DNA of 64,000 bases from Aporrectodea caliginosa (Eukaryota; Annelida; Clitellata; Crassiclitellata; Lumbricidae). Shown here in pieces: positions 37,820 through 50,345 of the stretch. Below the pieces are notes generated by a model, which saw nothing but the letters and a program-made list of their open reading frames with translations, was not told the DNA's origin and did no database searches. The first letter of the stretch is position 1; the number at the start of each line of letters is the position of its first letter. The DNA is taken from assembly GCA_020284085.1 (NCBI GenBank), contig JACEVL010000162.1:1095766-1159765 (forward strand). The letters run 5' to 3'. Position numbers and translations under genes: made by a program.

Positions 37820-38139
37820 AATGTTTTAAGTTGCACACGAAGTGGCGTAAACGAATGAGCCGAACGAGCAGATACAGGTATAGTACTCTAAAATTAAGTG
37901 CAACCACTGAAAAAGACCGATCAAGCCCAGTTATTGTTTTAAGTTTGACCAAAGAAAGACAATCAGAACGGTATTGCTGAATAGCGAAATAAGACTGCGG
38001 ATCATAGACTGATTTTTATTGAGCATAGTAAAAAATTGCACGGCTACTTGTGAATTGTTTCAATTAGGCCTACATAATGAGCCGAACATGATACAGCGCA
38101 GTACTCTAAAATCAGGTGCTTCACCAAAGAAAAAGACCG

Positions 38140-38145
<6 letters not shown>
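37820..38145 (+). repeat. Pair of ~110-bp direct repeats
   Basis: 37820-37924 and 38030-38144 share AATGAGCCGAAC, AGTACTCTAAAAT and GAAAAAGACCGAT blocks. The second copy runs into an ATT microsatellite. Confidence 0.7.
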
Positions 38146-38335
<190 letters not shown>

Positions 38336-38489
38336 TAGATATAATCCCTATTATTATTATTATTAAATTATTATTATTAAAAACGTTCTCCGAGAAATCA
38401 GGCCTAGTCCCAGTTTACACAGCCATCCTGAAATGTGCCTCTGAATGCAATGGCATTGTGGCGCTGCACACAGATGGAAAGACGTTGGA

Positions 38490-38522
<33 letters not shown>

Positions 38523-39339
38523 CTAAGAGTACTGCCCATAGGCATGAATGCGTAAAACGGCATCAATTACATTAAAATATATGAAAACGACATTGGATTA
38601 CATTGTGACATGAAAAGCATTTGTTAACAGTTAACCCTCGTACCGCAAACTATATTTTGGACGACGTATTCCGCATCGAGGGAGTAATTTAACCCTCCAG
38701 AGTATCTCATGAACTACAAGTGATACGCAGTATTGTAGAACAATCGGGTGACCTTCTAGTTCAATTTCACTTGACCTGTTATGGTTAATCAAGGGTTTTG
38801 CAGAAACTACAAGTGTTAGAATTATCGATCGTGGAATTTATTTAATGGTTCGCGGAGTCGAGAGCGCGGAATTCAAAAAAGGTATAGACAACATTGTAGA
38901 ACTATCGGATGACCTTGTAGTTCAAGGTCACTTTATCTGCTGTCGTTGACCTTTGGCTTCTCAGAGATGCAAGCGATGAAACTGTGATTATTGTTGTGTG
39001 TGAAAAAATTACTTCACTTTCATAAAAATGAGACTTAGTCATTATACCCTGTGATTCACAGAGAAACGGTACAGAAAACTTTCCACGAATTCTACTTGCC
39101 TTTAATTGACCAATTGACCTCTAGGAAGTAGGCTAACGGTTTTTACATAGGAATTCAGGTAGGCCTAATTTATCGCTTTAGCGTTCTTTAATATGTAGAT
39201 ATAACATATCATTTCATCGTGTGGTAATGCTATACGTTAGTGTAATTACTTGCGGCGTTTACCTATCAGTATGGGTAAAACTCCATTTAGCGTATTTTAT
39301 TAGGCCTATTTCTCTTATCTGGTTGCGAGCACGGAAGTT

Positions 39340-39960
39340 GGATTGATGAAAGTACGGTAATTCCGCATTGTAGCGTATTTACTCTTGTTTTCTCCAGTGA
39401 AAAGTAGTTGCATATTTTATTATTATCGATGGTCAACTCCATAGCTCATTTAATTATTTCAAATATTTTTAATCATAAGTGTTCTATCAGTCTAACTTCC
39501 ATTTGCGCAATAAATGATATTTCATCAATCCAACATCAATTTCAATCCAATTTCCATTTTTACGCAGAAATTCTATTCATCAATCCAACTTCTATTTACG
39601 AAAAGAATTTTGTGCATCAATCCAGCTTTTATTTGCGTAAGGAATTATTTTCATCAAGCCAAATTCCATCTTAGCGCAAACAAATATTTTAGTCAATCTA
39701 GTTTCTAATTACGCAGACTTCCTTTAGCCAATAAAATTTCTTTTTACGAGGTGAATTTTTTCATAAATCGAGCTTCTGTTTACGCAAAGATTATTTTCAC
39801 CAATCCAACTTCGATTTACTCAGCCAGATAAGAGAAATAAACAAATGCGCTATAATACAGGATTACCGAATATAATTATTTGCGCAAAAGGAAGTTGGAT
39901 TGATGAAACTAACTCGGCTTAAATAGAAGTTGGAATGATGAAACTTGTTCTTTGCTTTAA
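39340..39960. repeat. Foldback array of a ~36-bp module (CATCAATCCAACTTCTATTT)
   Basis: Eight or so degenerate tandem copies of CATCAATCCAACTTCTATTT ... TTACGCAAAGAATTATTTT (39500-39820) are followed by inverted copies (GGAAGTTGGATTGATGAAAC) from 39885. The array continues beyond two later insertions at 41965-42069 and 45330-45480. The same module lies inside the foldback elements at 15637-16165 and 48827-49312. Confidence 0.85.
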
Positions 39961-41960
39961 CCTTCGCAGGACCAAAACATTTTACGATACGTCGATGTCC
40001 AAGCGGGGTTATTTTTTAACCCACCAAAATTTGTAATATCTCAGCTCACAGGTAAGCTACCATAACAAATTAAGTATCGAATTTAATCGTGTCAAGGTCA
40101 AGGAATCCATTTCTTGTGGTGCCAATATGGTTAAGTGTTACTTTCCAAGATGGCGGCCAAAATGGCCGCCCAAACACACAAAATGTATATCTCAGTTCAT
40201 AGCTAAGTTACCATAACAAATAGAGAGTCTAGTTAAATAGATTCAAGGTCAGCAAATCGATTTATTGCAGTGCCAATAGTGTGCGAGTGTTACTTTCCAA
40301 TATGGCCGCTTAAGCAAATGAATGTCTATCTCAGCTTATAGGTAAGTTACCATAACAAATATAGTGTCTAATTAAATAGATTCAAGGTCAGCAAATCGCT
40401 TTCTTGTAGTGTCAAAAGTGTGCGAGTGTTACTTTCCAAGATGGCGGCCAATATGGCCGCCATAACACAGAAAATGCATATCTCAGCTCATAGGCAAGCT
40501 ACAGTAACAAATGAAGCGTCGAATTTAATAAATTTAAGGTCAGTCAATCAATTTTTCATAGTAGCAATAGTGTGGGAATGCTACTATCCAAGATGGCGGA
40601 CAAGATGGCCGCCAAAACACAAAAATGTGTATATCTCAGCTCAAAATAAGCTGCAATAACAAATGAAGTATCAAATTTAATAGTTTCAATATCAAGAAAT
40701 CGATTTCTCGTAGTTGCAATAGTATTAGACTGATACTATCCAAAATGGCGGCCAATATGGCCGCCAAAAGAAAATATTTATGTCTCACCTCATGGGTAAG
40801 CTACCGTAAGAAGTGAAGTGTCGAATTTAATAATTTCAAGATCAAGGAATCCATTTCTCGTAGTGCCAATAGTATGTGAGTGTGTCTTTCCAAGATGGCG
40901 GCCAATATGGCCGCCAAAACACAAATATAAATATCTTTGCTGATAGGTAAGCTACAATAGCAAATGAAGTGCCAAATTTTATAATATCAAGGTCAAACAG
41001 TCGTTTTATCGCAGTGGCAAAAGTGTCGGGATGATGCTATCCAAGATGGCGACCAATGTGGCCGCAGAAACAAAATATGCTTATTTCAACTTTAAGTTTA
41101 GATAAAATAACAAAAGTAGTGTAAAATTTAATATATTAAAGACCAACGTATCGATTTCTCGTAGAGGCAATAGTATGGGGGACGTTACTATTCAAGATGG
41201 CGTCCATTATGGCGTCCATTATGGCCGCCATAAGCAAAGTATGAGCTGAGATATACAAATTTCTGGGTTTTGGCGCAATATTGACCGCCATCTTGGAAAG
41301 TAACACTCACATACTATTGCCACTACGATAAATCAATTCCTTGACCTTGAATATAGTCAATTTGACACTTCATTTGTTTTTATATCCTACCAGTGAGCTG
41401 AGATACACATAGTTTTGTGTTTTAGCGGCCATATTGGCCGCCATCTTGGAAATTAACACTCTAATACTATTGCCGTCACCACAGATCGAATCCCTGACCT
41501 TGAAAATACTAGATTCGACACTTCGTTTGTTATTATAGCATGTCTATGAGCTGGGATATGCATATTTTTGTGTTTTGGCGGGAATATTGGCCGCCATTTT
41601 GGAAAGTAGACTCTCCACAATTATGCAACTATCAAAACTTAATGCTTTGGTAGATTCAACACTTTATTTATGATTTTAAGTTACTTCTGAGCTCAGATAT
41701 TTAAAAAATATATTTTTTCCTATGTTCGAAAAAATAACGACGTCGAGGACCAAGCGGGGTAAATATTTACCCCATGACACTTTGGACTCAAATATCTTTT
41801 TCTCACAACATGACATCAAGGTGGTTATGCTGTAAGAATATGTCTGGGGTATTAACTTGTAAACACATGAAACGTCAAATTATAACTCCCCACAGTTGAT
41901 CCGCAATCAACATCCAAATACCCCTGGGGTAATTATTTACCCCGCTTGGTCCTGCGAAGG
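39961..41960. mobile_element. TTAA-flanked element of ~150-bp satellite monomers (2000 bp)
   Basis: Perfect 13-bp ends CCTTCGCAGGACC / GGTCCTGCGAAGG are bounded by TTAA at 39957-39960 and 41961-41964, which suggests a piggyBac-type non-autonomous element. Inside are about eight direct monomers with a ~150-bp period (AAGATGGCGGCC near 40148, 40437, 40588, 40740, 40888, 41040, 41192). Three inverted monomers follow (near 41276, 41434, 41588), making a large foldback. GACCAAGCGGGG blocks with TTACCCC sit next to each end. No ORF. Confidence 0.92.
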
Positions 41961-43007
41961 TTAATAGAGCTGGATCGATGAAACTCTAATTCTCTGCTTA
42001 AATAGAAGCTCAATTGATGAGACTAATTCTTTTCTTAAATAGAAGTTGGCTTGATGAAACTAATTCTTTGGTACTTATCGGTTAATGCACCGGATTTAAT
42101 TTTTTCAATGGTAATGACTTCCCACGTAAAATTAATTCACCGGATTAAAGTGTTGTGATGGAATGTCTTCGCGATAGTTAACCCTCGGGCTACCAAGCTT
42201 TTTTGTGACACTGGCTACCAAGGGGGATGGGGGTGGTTACCACCAACCCTGGATTTCGTGTTTGGTTTCACATATCATAACTCGTAATATAGCATTGGAT
42301 TCAGCATTAATTTCTGCACAGAATGTTATATTTAGTTGTACATTATGTGAATGCACCTCGAAATTACATCACTTTTAACAACGGAACCCCCTTAACCCTC
42401 AGGCTACCAAGGTTTTTTTTGCGACATCTGCTACCAAGGGGGGGGGGTTGAGACGACCCCTTTAGATTTCGTGTATGGTTTCACATATCATAACTTGTAA
42501 TACAGCATTTGATTCAGCATTCATTTCTGCACAGAATGGTACATTTAGTTGTACATTATGTGAATGCACCTTGAAATTACATCACTTTTAACAACGGAAC
42601 CCATTAATTAGCGATATTTTATATTATTGCGTACATTTTGTCCTTTTTGGATAAACAAATATAAGATTATGTGTGTTTTGAAACTGATCTATGTATAAAA
42701 TATACACACAATCATCCCTACACAGATTTATATAGTATAAATGTACATCCATACATATATATCCATACATATATATCGGTTTACGTTGTAATGCTGTATT
42801 CAGCCATTTTCACACAGATTACGCGTATTATTATTTATTTCGATCACTTCCGGTATTTAAAAGACAAAGATATAGATATGCAAATGAAGCCCTACACTCC
42901 CTCTAAAGAATGGTGTCTTTGTTTCTCTTCCAGGAAGACAAATGAATACGCTACAGACAAAAAACTAAGGGGAGTGCTTCCATTCAGCCATTTTTCACCC
43001 ATATTAA

Positions 43008-43360
43008 CCCTATGACGCACACCTGGGGTCCATTGGACCCCATCGATGAAACTTCCTTGAATAGCTACGTTGATACAAAATAGTAAAAATCTGAAATAAT
43101 TCAAATTCCTCAGCAATTCATCCCTCTACATTTATGAATTAATTGGAAAATCTTAGTATTCTTGGTTCAATTAAAAAAAAATAAGAAAGACACCCAGGGC
43201 ATATTTAGCACACCTGGGGTCCAACAGACCCCAGGCTGTAACATTGATAGGCCCATCGACTATCACATATTCCAGGCTATGTTACACACAAAGATACACA
43301 CATACTTACATACATATACATGCAAACATGCATACATACATACATACATACATACATACA

Positions 43361-43394
<34 letters not shown>

Positions 43395-44636
43395 CATACA
43401 TAAATTTATACACACCTATACATACATCCATTTATGCACACACATATATATATACATTCAAAAATACATCCACACATATATACATGTACATGCATACATT
43501 CATATACACACATACAAATATATACATGCATAAATACATACATACATAGATACATACATACATAATAATATCCAGACATGCATGCATACACACATACATA
43601 TACGCATATATACATACATACCAATATGTACATGCATAAATGCATGTGCATTACGCACACATACAAATACATACATACATACATACATACATACATACAT
43701 ACATACATACATACATACATACATACATACATACATACATACATACATACATACATACATACATACACACATGCATTTAGACATACATGTATATGCATAT
43801 ATGAATTCATCCATAAATGCATACACACATACATACACACACATATATATCATATACACATGCCAATATAAATCCATACATATACATGTATACATGTACA
43901 TCCAAACATGCATGTACACAGTAATACACACACATACATACAAGTGAATACATGCATACATGCATACATATCCATACATGCATGCATACTTACATACATA
44001 CATATATACATACAGATATTCAACCATACATATATGCATGAGCACATACATACAAGTACATTCAATCATACACACATACATATATCCATTCATCTATACA
44101 TACATGCATGCATACTTACATACATACATACATGCATACATACATCCCTACAAATGCGCATATATACATAAAAATATACATCCATACATATATGCATGTA
44201 CATGCATGCATCCATGCATACACATACATACAAATACATGCATGAATACATGCATGCATACGTACATCCATACATAGATCCATCCCTGCATACATAAGTA
44301 CATACGTACATACATACATGCATACAGACATACATACATACATACATGCATGCAGGCATATATGCATAGATACATACATACATACATACATACATACATA
44401 CATACTTACATGCATAGATACATACATACATACATACATATATACATACATGCATACATACATACATTGATGCACATATACATAGATACATATATACATA
44501 CATAAATACATACATACATGCATATATATACACAGATACATATATATGTACATACTATTATACCCGTGTTATCGGCGGGGTCTATTAGACCCCAGGTGTG
44601 CTAAATGTGTTGGCCGGGAAGGTGTGCGTCATAGGG
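43008..44636. mobile_element. piggyBac-like (TTAA) MITE, family A, copy 2
   Basis: CCCTATGACGCACACC follows TTAA (43004-43007) and GTGCGTCATAGGG precedes TTAA (44637-44640). Subterminal GGGGTCYATTGGACCCC dyads and the CATA-filled interior match copy 1 at 3998-5484. Confidence 0.93.
43270..44560. repeat. (CATA)n microsatellite
   Basis: About 1.3 kb of CATA/TACA units with CATG variants, inside the family A MITE. Long ORFs in most frames are repeat products. Confidence 0.95.
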
Positions 44637-45021
44637 TTAAGCGTATTATTATTTATTTTGGTCACTTCCGGTTTTCATAAGACAAACATATAAGTATGCA
44701 AATGAAGCCCTGCATTCCCTCTAAAGAATGGTAATTTTTTTTTCTCTTCTAGGAAGAATAGTCAATAAGCTATAGTCGAAAAACTAGGGGGGTGGTATCC
44801 ACCCCCATCTGGTGCCTCGGGTATATCAGGTATAACTTTTGAATGGCGTGGGCTACCACCATGATGTTTAGCCTACCTCAAAATGTGCGCCAATGAATCT
44901 GCTACAGCTACCTAAAATGCAAAAATTATATTCCATATGAAAAAAAATTATGCATAAAAACGTAGAAGGGGGGGTGGCAACCACCCCCTTTGGTAGCCCG
45001 AGGGTTAACATCTCTCTTCTA

Positions 45022-45200
45022 ATGACGACCCTAAACCTGACCCTAACCGACCCTCACGTTAATATAATGACGACACAAACCCTAAACCGACCCTAAACGA
45101 CCTTCACGACTTCAAGTTTTATAGTCCATATACATGTAGGTGACGTTGAGGCGTTACGCGCCGTGATGGTCGGTTAGGGTCAGGGTTAGGGTTAGTGTCG
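45022..45200. mobile_element. Short inverted-repeat element with telomere-like arms
   Basis: The left arm GACGACCCTAAACCTGACCC and the right arm ending GGTTAGGGTTAGTGTCGTC are inverted. The spacer is ~100 bp. It looks like a MITE or hairpin rather than a telomere, since the TTAGGG words are degenerate. Confidence 0.65.
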
Positions 45201-45765
45201 TCCATGCTTGATGACGAAACGGTGCTTCAAAGGAAAAAAACGCGTAAAAATGTATTCCGGTGCATGAACAGGCAAGGTAGAGACGCAAGAACTAAATCCG
45301 GTGAATTAACCGACAAGTACCAATTCTTTATTTAACTAGAAGTTGGATTGATTAAACTAATTATCTACTTAAATAGAAGTTGGATTGATGAAAATATTTT
45401 GTTTGCTTTAAAAGATTTTGGATTGACTAAACTACGGTAATTGTTTGCTTAAATAGAAATTGGATTAATGGCAGTCATTATGAAAATCAGTTAAAAATTA
45501 AATAAGCTAAAATACTACACCGTGTCTCAATAAAAGCTGTGCAAAATTGTTTCTGTCAGAACTTCGTCAAATTTCCACTAATTTTAATAAGTTTTGGTAG
45601 GTAGATGGCAAAATGGCTGAAATCTTATGCTATACATAAATTTTCCACCTCACCTGACTCATTTCACCGCACTTCCTTGTTAAACACAGATGCACCAATT
45701 TTCATATAACGCTTAAATTTTAACAATTAGAGTGCTCAGATTTTGTTCATCAATTTGTTATAGGG

Positions 45766-46160
45766 CGTCAAAGTGAATGGGGCATACTATCGCGACAACC
45801 TTCTTGCCCAGAAGCTACTGTCAGACATACGCCGGATATCCCAGGGCGACGTTTTTGGCTTTCAACAGAATGGCGCCCCGGCGCATCGAGCACGCGACAC
45901 TGTCTTTTCCTGGAGCGAGAAACGCCCGACTTCATACCTCCAACACTGTTGCCGCCGAATTCACCGGATCTTAACCCAGTCGACTATAGCATAATTTATG
46001 GAGTGTGCTGCAGGAGAAGGTTTACCGCTCCAGAATAGCCAACGTCGACGAACTCAAAACGCGTCTGATCGACGAGTGGGCGCTCTTTGACCAGTCGATC
46101 GTTGATGCTGCTATCGGCCAGTGGCGTCGCCGTCTAAGCGCTTGTGTCCGTGTAAGCGAG
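45766..46160 (+). pseudogene. mariner-family transposase fragment, catalytic Asp mutated
   Basis: VNGAYYRDNLLAQKLLSDIR and FQQNGAPAHRARDTV match the transposase at 19269-19850, but the second catalytic Asp is Asn here (QQN for QQD). A frameshift follows, and a stop lies near 45990. The frame resumes at LQEKVYRSRIANVDELKTRL. The N-terminal half is absent. Confidence 0.88.
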
Positions 46161-46256
46161 GCACATTTAATTGTTATGACAGATCTGTTTAAAAGTGTTA
46201 GAACTGGTGCTCGAAATGTGCCCCGCTTACACGGACACAAGCGCTTAGACGGCGAC
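46126..46256. repeat. Perfect 33-bp inverted repeat inside the mariner derivative
   Basis: Arms at 46126-46158 and 46224-46256 (starting GTCGCCGTCTAAGCGC) are exact reverse complements separated by 65 bp. The arms encode the transposase C-terminus, so its 3' end was copied back in inverse orientation. Confidence 0.95.
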
Positions 46257-46485
46257 AAAATCTGAGCACTCTAATTGTTAAAATATAAGCGTTATATGAA
46301 AATTGGTACATCTGTGTTTAACAAGGTAGTGCGGTGATTTGAGTCAGGTGAGGTGGAAAATTTATGTATAGCATAAAATTTCAGCCATTTTGCCATCTAC
46401 CTACCAAAAATTATTAAAATTGGTGGAAATTTGACGAAGTTCTGACATAAACAATTTAGCACAGTTTTTATTGAGACACGGTGTA

Positions 46486-48129
46486 GATATATTCAATTAA
46501 CGTTAAAGTGTTGGATTACGCATCGTTTTAGGCTATATGCAATGTACATGACATCTAAATACCACTGGCCATGATAATTGTCATCAATCTATTTATGCAA
46601 GAATTACAGTGGGCGAATAATTTAGAACGTCAAAAGGATAAATCACCGATATTTATTTTATCAACGTAGCCGATTATTTTGAAAGCCTTTAATTAACTTG
46701 ACTTTGAGAGAATAACTCTTTTAATACTGACCTAAAAGCATAGTAAAAACGCGACAGAATAAGAGCTATAAACACTATTTGCACAGTGATTACGCGGAGG
46801 TTACACGTATAAACCATAACTGCACCGTGTATTGTGGTCTTGTTACAGCTATGGACTTTTCATTAGATCTAATTTACTCTGAGCCGTTTATTGCACTTTT
46901 GTGGTGTTGGACCATTGGATAAAATTTTTACTACAATTATTCAAACTTCTGTTTAAGCAGAGTAACTGCTGTAGTAGATGGTGAATATGCTAGATTATAA
47001 AACGTTAAAACTATATTTTGAACAAAATAGTCCAACTATCAAGAGTGAATTAGGTCAAGACCCTGATGCTTGGCTAAGGTGTATTTTGAACATGGAGCAA
47101 CAAGGACAAACTAAATGGGGCAGTAACACGAAGTAAGTTAAGGCACTGACAGAGATATTATGTGATGGAAGGTTATTACTGACATCAGAAACATTATATG
47201 TAGATTGCAAAACGTGAGGAAAAGAATGAATAAATTCCCAGAATGGATAAAACAAAAGAAAAGCAACATTGTAGTTTACTGTGCTACATTTTGAAGTGTA
47301 TAAACTCTTAAGTGAATATTTATCAACGGAGTTGGCTTTGCGTTAAGACATAATGCATATGTTTACAACATCTGCCACTTGAACCTTTAAATCAAGTGCT
47401 CATTACCAAAAGCCGTCGATTTTTTCAACAACAACAAACGGAAAAAACGGAAAAAAAATAATTAGACTTTGTTACATCTTGTACTGCATTTTAATTAAAA
47501 ATTGTACTTAAAATTTTGACCAAAATAAGAACTTAATATGGAGTAATATCAGTCATTATGTCAGTCAATCGGAGATTACTGTGTAAAAAGACAACATTTT
47601 GCATTTTGGATGACTTAGAAATTCAAATAACTTTAAAAATTTTTATTTCCTGTACTGTGCTATGTAGCCTATTTCTCAACTGATGACATTAAATAGTGAC
47701 GTAAATTCGATGAATCCTTGAAAGGACGGAGACAACGTAAGGGATGTAAATAATTATATAAATAAAGTTACATATAAAAAATAAATAACGGACAAAACGT
47801 GACGAAAAATAAAAAAAATAGACGTTTTTGGGGAAAAAACGAAAAAAACTCTGCGGCAGTGTATGGAGGAAACTTTGCTGCCACGCTGTTTTCAGTTGCT
47901 TGCAAAGTTAAGGAGGCGTCGTACGTAATATCCAGAGGTAGGCCTAATTCATGAAGTGAACCAGCTGAACTAAGTTGAATGCTTGAGTTAGTTGAATGTT
48001 CTGGAACATAATGCATGACACTTGTCACATTTGCAGCAACTTACAATGATGTAGTGAGTGCATGTTTGTATTCTGGACAGATAGAGCGGTCGGCTAAAAA
48101 CTGCTCTAGCGTTTCAGTTTCTGTCACGT
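46486..48129. other. AT-rich, no gene recognised
   Basis: Only AT-rich sequence with AAAAACGGAAAAA words near 47440 and 47780-47850, resembling those near 2560-2660. Confidence 0.4.
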
Positions 48130-48575
48130 TATCCTGAGACACTCCAGAGCAGAACTAGGGCCGTGGCCATTTCTGAAAAGTCGGATGAACTTCTCATTTG
48201 TTTCGGGTCTAACGGAATAATGGCGTACAACATCGGCAGTCGATAATGGATGATTGCGGTCCCACGGCAAATCAGCAAGACACAGACCATCATAATGTAC
48301 CTTAATGCTGATCTTCGGACTTCTACGTATCGTAACAGCGACTTTGGCATTGCATGAGGTATGTTTACGAAATTACGACAGTCAATAATACCACCAATAA
48401 GATTATGATGACATTTATAGGTTTCCTTAGAGGTGACATATCGTCCATCATTAGCAAATGTTTTATGGATATTAAATTGCGAATTTGATTTCCTCTGAAA
48501 ACTGTTCATCCATTCATAAAATTGTCCTTTATTGTTCACAGTGACGGTGAATATAGAATTGAATTCTGCCTAGTT
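48130..48575 (-). pseudogene. MULE/FAR1-like transposase fragment, frameshifted
   Basis: The minus strand reads SIFTVTVNNKGQFYEWMNSF, KTFANDGRYV and YKCHHNLIG. After a +/-1 frameshift near 48360 it continues CNAKVAVTIRRSPKISIKVH, DRNHPLSTADVVRHYSV and KFIRLFRNGHGPSSALECL. The CH..HN and C-A-K/HPL..AD...GH.PS.AL pattern resembles the N-terminal DNA-binding region of Mutator-like transposases and FAR1-type proteins. No DDE core follows. Family assignment is from recall and moderate. Confidence 0.6.
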
Positions 48576-48580
48576 TGAGC

Positions 48581-49727
48581 GCCTTCTGAGAATTATAATG
48601 CTCTATCATGATTTTTTTCAAAAAATGAGTTTGGTATCAATTTCGTCAGTGTAACGTTTGCTCTATCATTGGACAAAAACGCTAGGAGGTGTAAGCAGGC
48701 GTTTTATAGATATAAGGCAATATTTAAATGCTCTATCTTATGAAGCTGTATCTTTTCTAAACCTAGTTGGTATTATATTGCTGTATCATGATCAGCAACC
48801 AATCAGAAAGCTGCTTTCGTAATGTTGGTTCCGCGACAACTCGTCGAACGACATTTCGTATAACGACACTTCGTCTACGACGATTCGTCTAACGACATTT
48901 CGTCTACTAGTGTATCCGTATCCATTACGGCTAATCAACAAAGGCCGCTTTCTTATAGTTTCGCTAAAAAGTGCTATATATTCTCGGGAATCCAGCTTCT
49001 AATTACTGACAAGATTATTTTCATCAATCCAGCTTCTGTTGAATGGAAACCTATTTTCATCCATGCATTTAGGTTGATTTCCAGCTTCTATTTACTGTAA
49101 AAATTATTTCGATCAATTCAGCTTCTATTTCAACACAGGAATGTTTTCATCAATCCAACTTCCATTTAGGGAAACAGTTTTTTTTTCATCAATCCAGCTT
49201 CCATTTTAAAGTGACAATATCGAATAACTTAGTAGACGAAATGTCGTTCGACGAAATGTCGCTCGACGAAGTGTCGTAGACGAAATGTCGTTCGACGAGT
49301 TGTCGTGACACCGTAATGTTACAGCAAAAGTTTACTGAATAGTTGTAATTGTTAAAATGCTCTATCATGTATGATAGAGCAATATAATACTCATGCATAC
49401 GGGACGTGATTAAGGATACATTGCTTTGTGTTTAACATTAGTTAGAGCATTATTGCAACTACGCCTACGTTTACCCTATCCGTTGGAAATCATGGAGGTA
49501 TCACGCATTTTTGAATTTTTTTGTCATTTTCGATATTTTTACTTTTGTTTATCAAAGTAACATTTTCTTTTTCAAAATAAGTCACTAGCAGGTACGTAAA
49601 AATGATAATATTATCGACAAAAACAATCCAGTTTAGAATTCTTGGCCTAAAACAGCGACCAAACTTTGAAGTCGTTTTTCTCGGTTTCGTCTAAATATAT
49701 GATAGAGCATTATAATTCTCAGGAGGC
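48581..49727. mobile_element. Inverted-repeat element with TGCTCTATCAT motif
   Basis: The left end GCCTTCTGAGAATTATAATG and the right end (reverse: GCCTCCTGAGAATTATAATG) both continue into GCTCTATCAT. The same motif recurs inside in both orientations (48665, 48731, ~49357, 49371). It is interrupted by the foldback element at 48827-49312. No target duplication or ORF identified. Confidence 0.8.
48827..49312. mobile_element. Foldback transposon (GACGAAATGTCG family), 486 bp, TSD GTAATGTT
   Basis: The ends GGTTCCGCGACAACTCGTCG and (reverse) GGTGTCACGACAACTCGTCG lead into ~15-bp tandem units (GACGAAATGTCGTTC) at 48841-48905 and 49216-49300. The 8-bp GTAATGTT flanks both sides (48819-48826 and 49313-49320). 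The interior has tandem CATCAATCCAGCTTC modules. Non-coding. Confidence 0.94.
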
Positions 49728-50021
49728 TTTTGGTTCACTGAACGATTCAACCGAGTACTTGTACAGCGGTAGATAAATTTAAAGTATTTATTTTCCACTC
49801 GATTCTAGCTTTGGCAATTTTCTGGGCCATTCCAGTATTTATTTTCTTTTTATCACTGCTAATGATTACTTTGTAACTGTATTAATCATAATTAACCATC
49901 ACTTTTAAAACTGGACCACAAATGAGCATGTTTCGTATAGTTACTATTGTTTTTATTATTATTAGTACTGTAGACACGTGTATCATTAAATTCACTGTCG
50001 TCACTATGCTCATCGTTATTA

Positions 50022-50345
50022 TAGACTAGGCGCGCAGAGCTGAAAAGTCCTCAAAAAAGCGATGCAAGCGGCAAGTCATGTTCATTTTGGCAACATACTT
50101 TTTTAGACTAATTCGACCCTGCTGTTTGCGAAAATCGCTGTTGCCAGGCTGGATTTTTGGTCTGAAGGTCATTTCAAGGTCATAAAAAATGAAATCTTGC
50201 AAAAATCAGAGAAAAATGGCCAGATCTCAGCCAATAATTGTTGAATTCGGTTAATTCTTTCTTGCTTTTTCTCGACTTGATAAGGGCTACCTGTGGTAAG
50301 AAACAAGGTTACTAAATGGTAAGAAACAAGGTTACAAGGAAAATG
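50022..50345. mobile_element. Inverted partial copy of the 51783-52676 element
   Basis: TAGACTAGGCGC onward matches, in reverse, the right ~280 bp of 51783-52676 (52395-52676), including CGACTTGATAAGGGCTACC. Only one end is present. Confidence 0.8.

Larger units (their letters stand above)
42182..45004. mobile_element. piggyBac-like (TTAA) MITE, family B
   Basis: The left end CCCTCGGGCTACCAAGC follows TTAA (42178-42181); the right end (reverse: CCCTCGGGCTACCAAAGG) precedes TTAA (45005-45008). The first ~214 bp is duplicated in tandem, the second copy also starting after a TTAA (42392-42395). The family A MITE 43008-44636 is inserted inside. Non-coding. Confidence 0.9.
42070..45321. mobile_element. 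Foldback-type element, TSD AATTCTTT, carrying nested elements
   Basis: The ends GGTACTTATCGGTTAATGC and (reverse) GGTACTTGTCGGTTAATTC are inverted repeats, flanked by identical AATTCTTT at 42062-42069 and 45322-45329. A TTAATTCACCGGATT word recurs near both ends. It was inserted into the GTTGGATTGATGAAAC module array. The interior holds the TTAA element 42182-45004 and a telomere-like inverted repeat. It has no transposase of its own. Confidence 0.9.
45518..46483. mobile_element. Non-autonomous Tc1/mariner element, 966 bp, 228-bp TIRs, TA target
   Basis: The ends CACCGTGTCTCAATAAAA are bounded by TA at 45516-45517 and 46484-46485. Inverted repeats run 45518-45745 and 46256-46483. Between them is a broken transposase fragment. 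It is the same family as the copy at 18992-19870. Confidence 0.93.

Noticed and set aside
38631..38700. Further TTAA element starting CCCTCGTACCGC at 38635
   Set aside because: No matching inverted end was found downstream, so only one possible terminus exists.
45022..45200. Interstitial telomere (TTAGGG)
   Set aside because: Only a few degenerate units in an inverted arrangement; better explained as a short inverted-repeat element.
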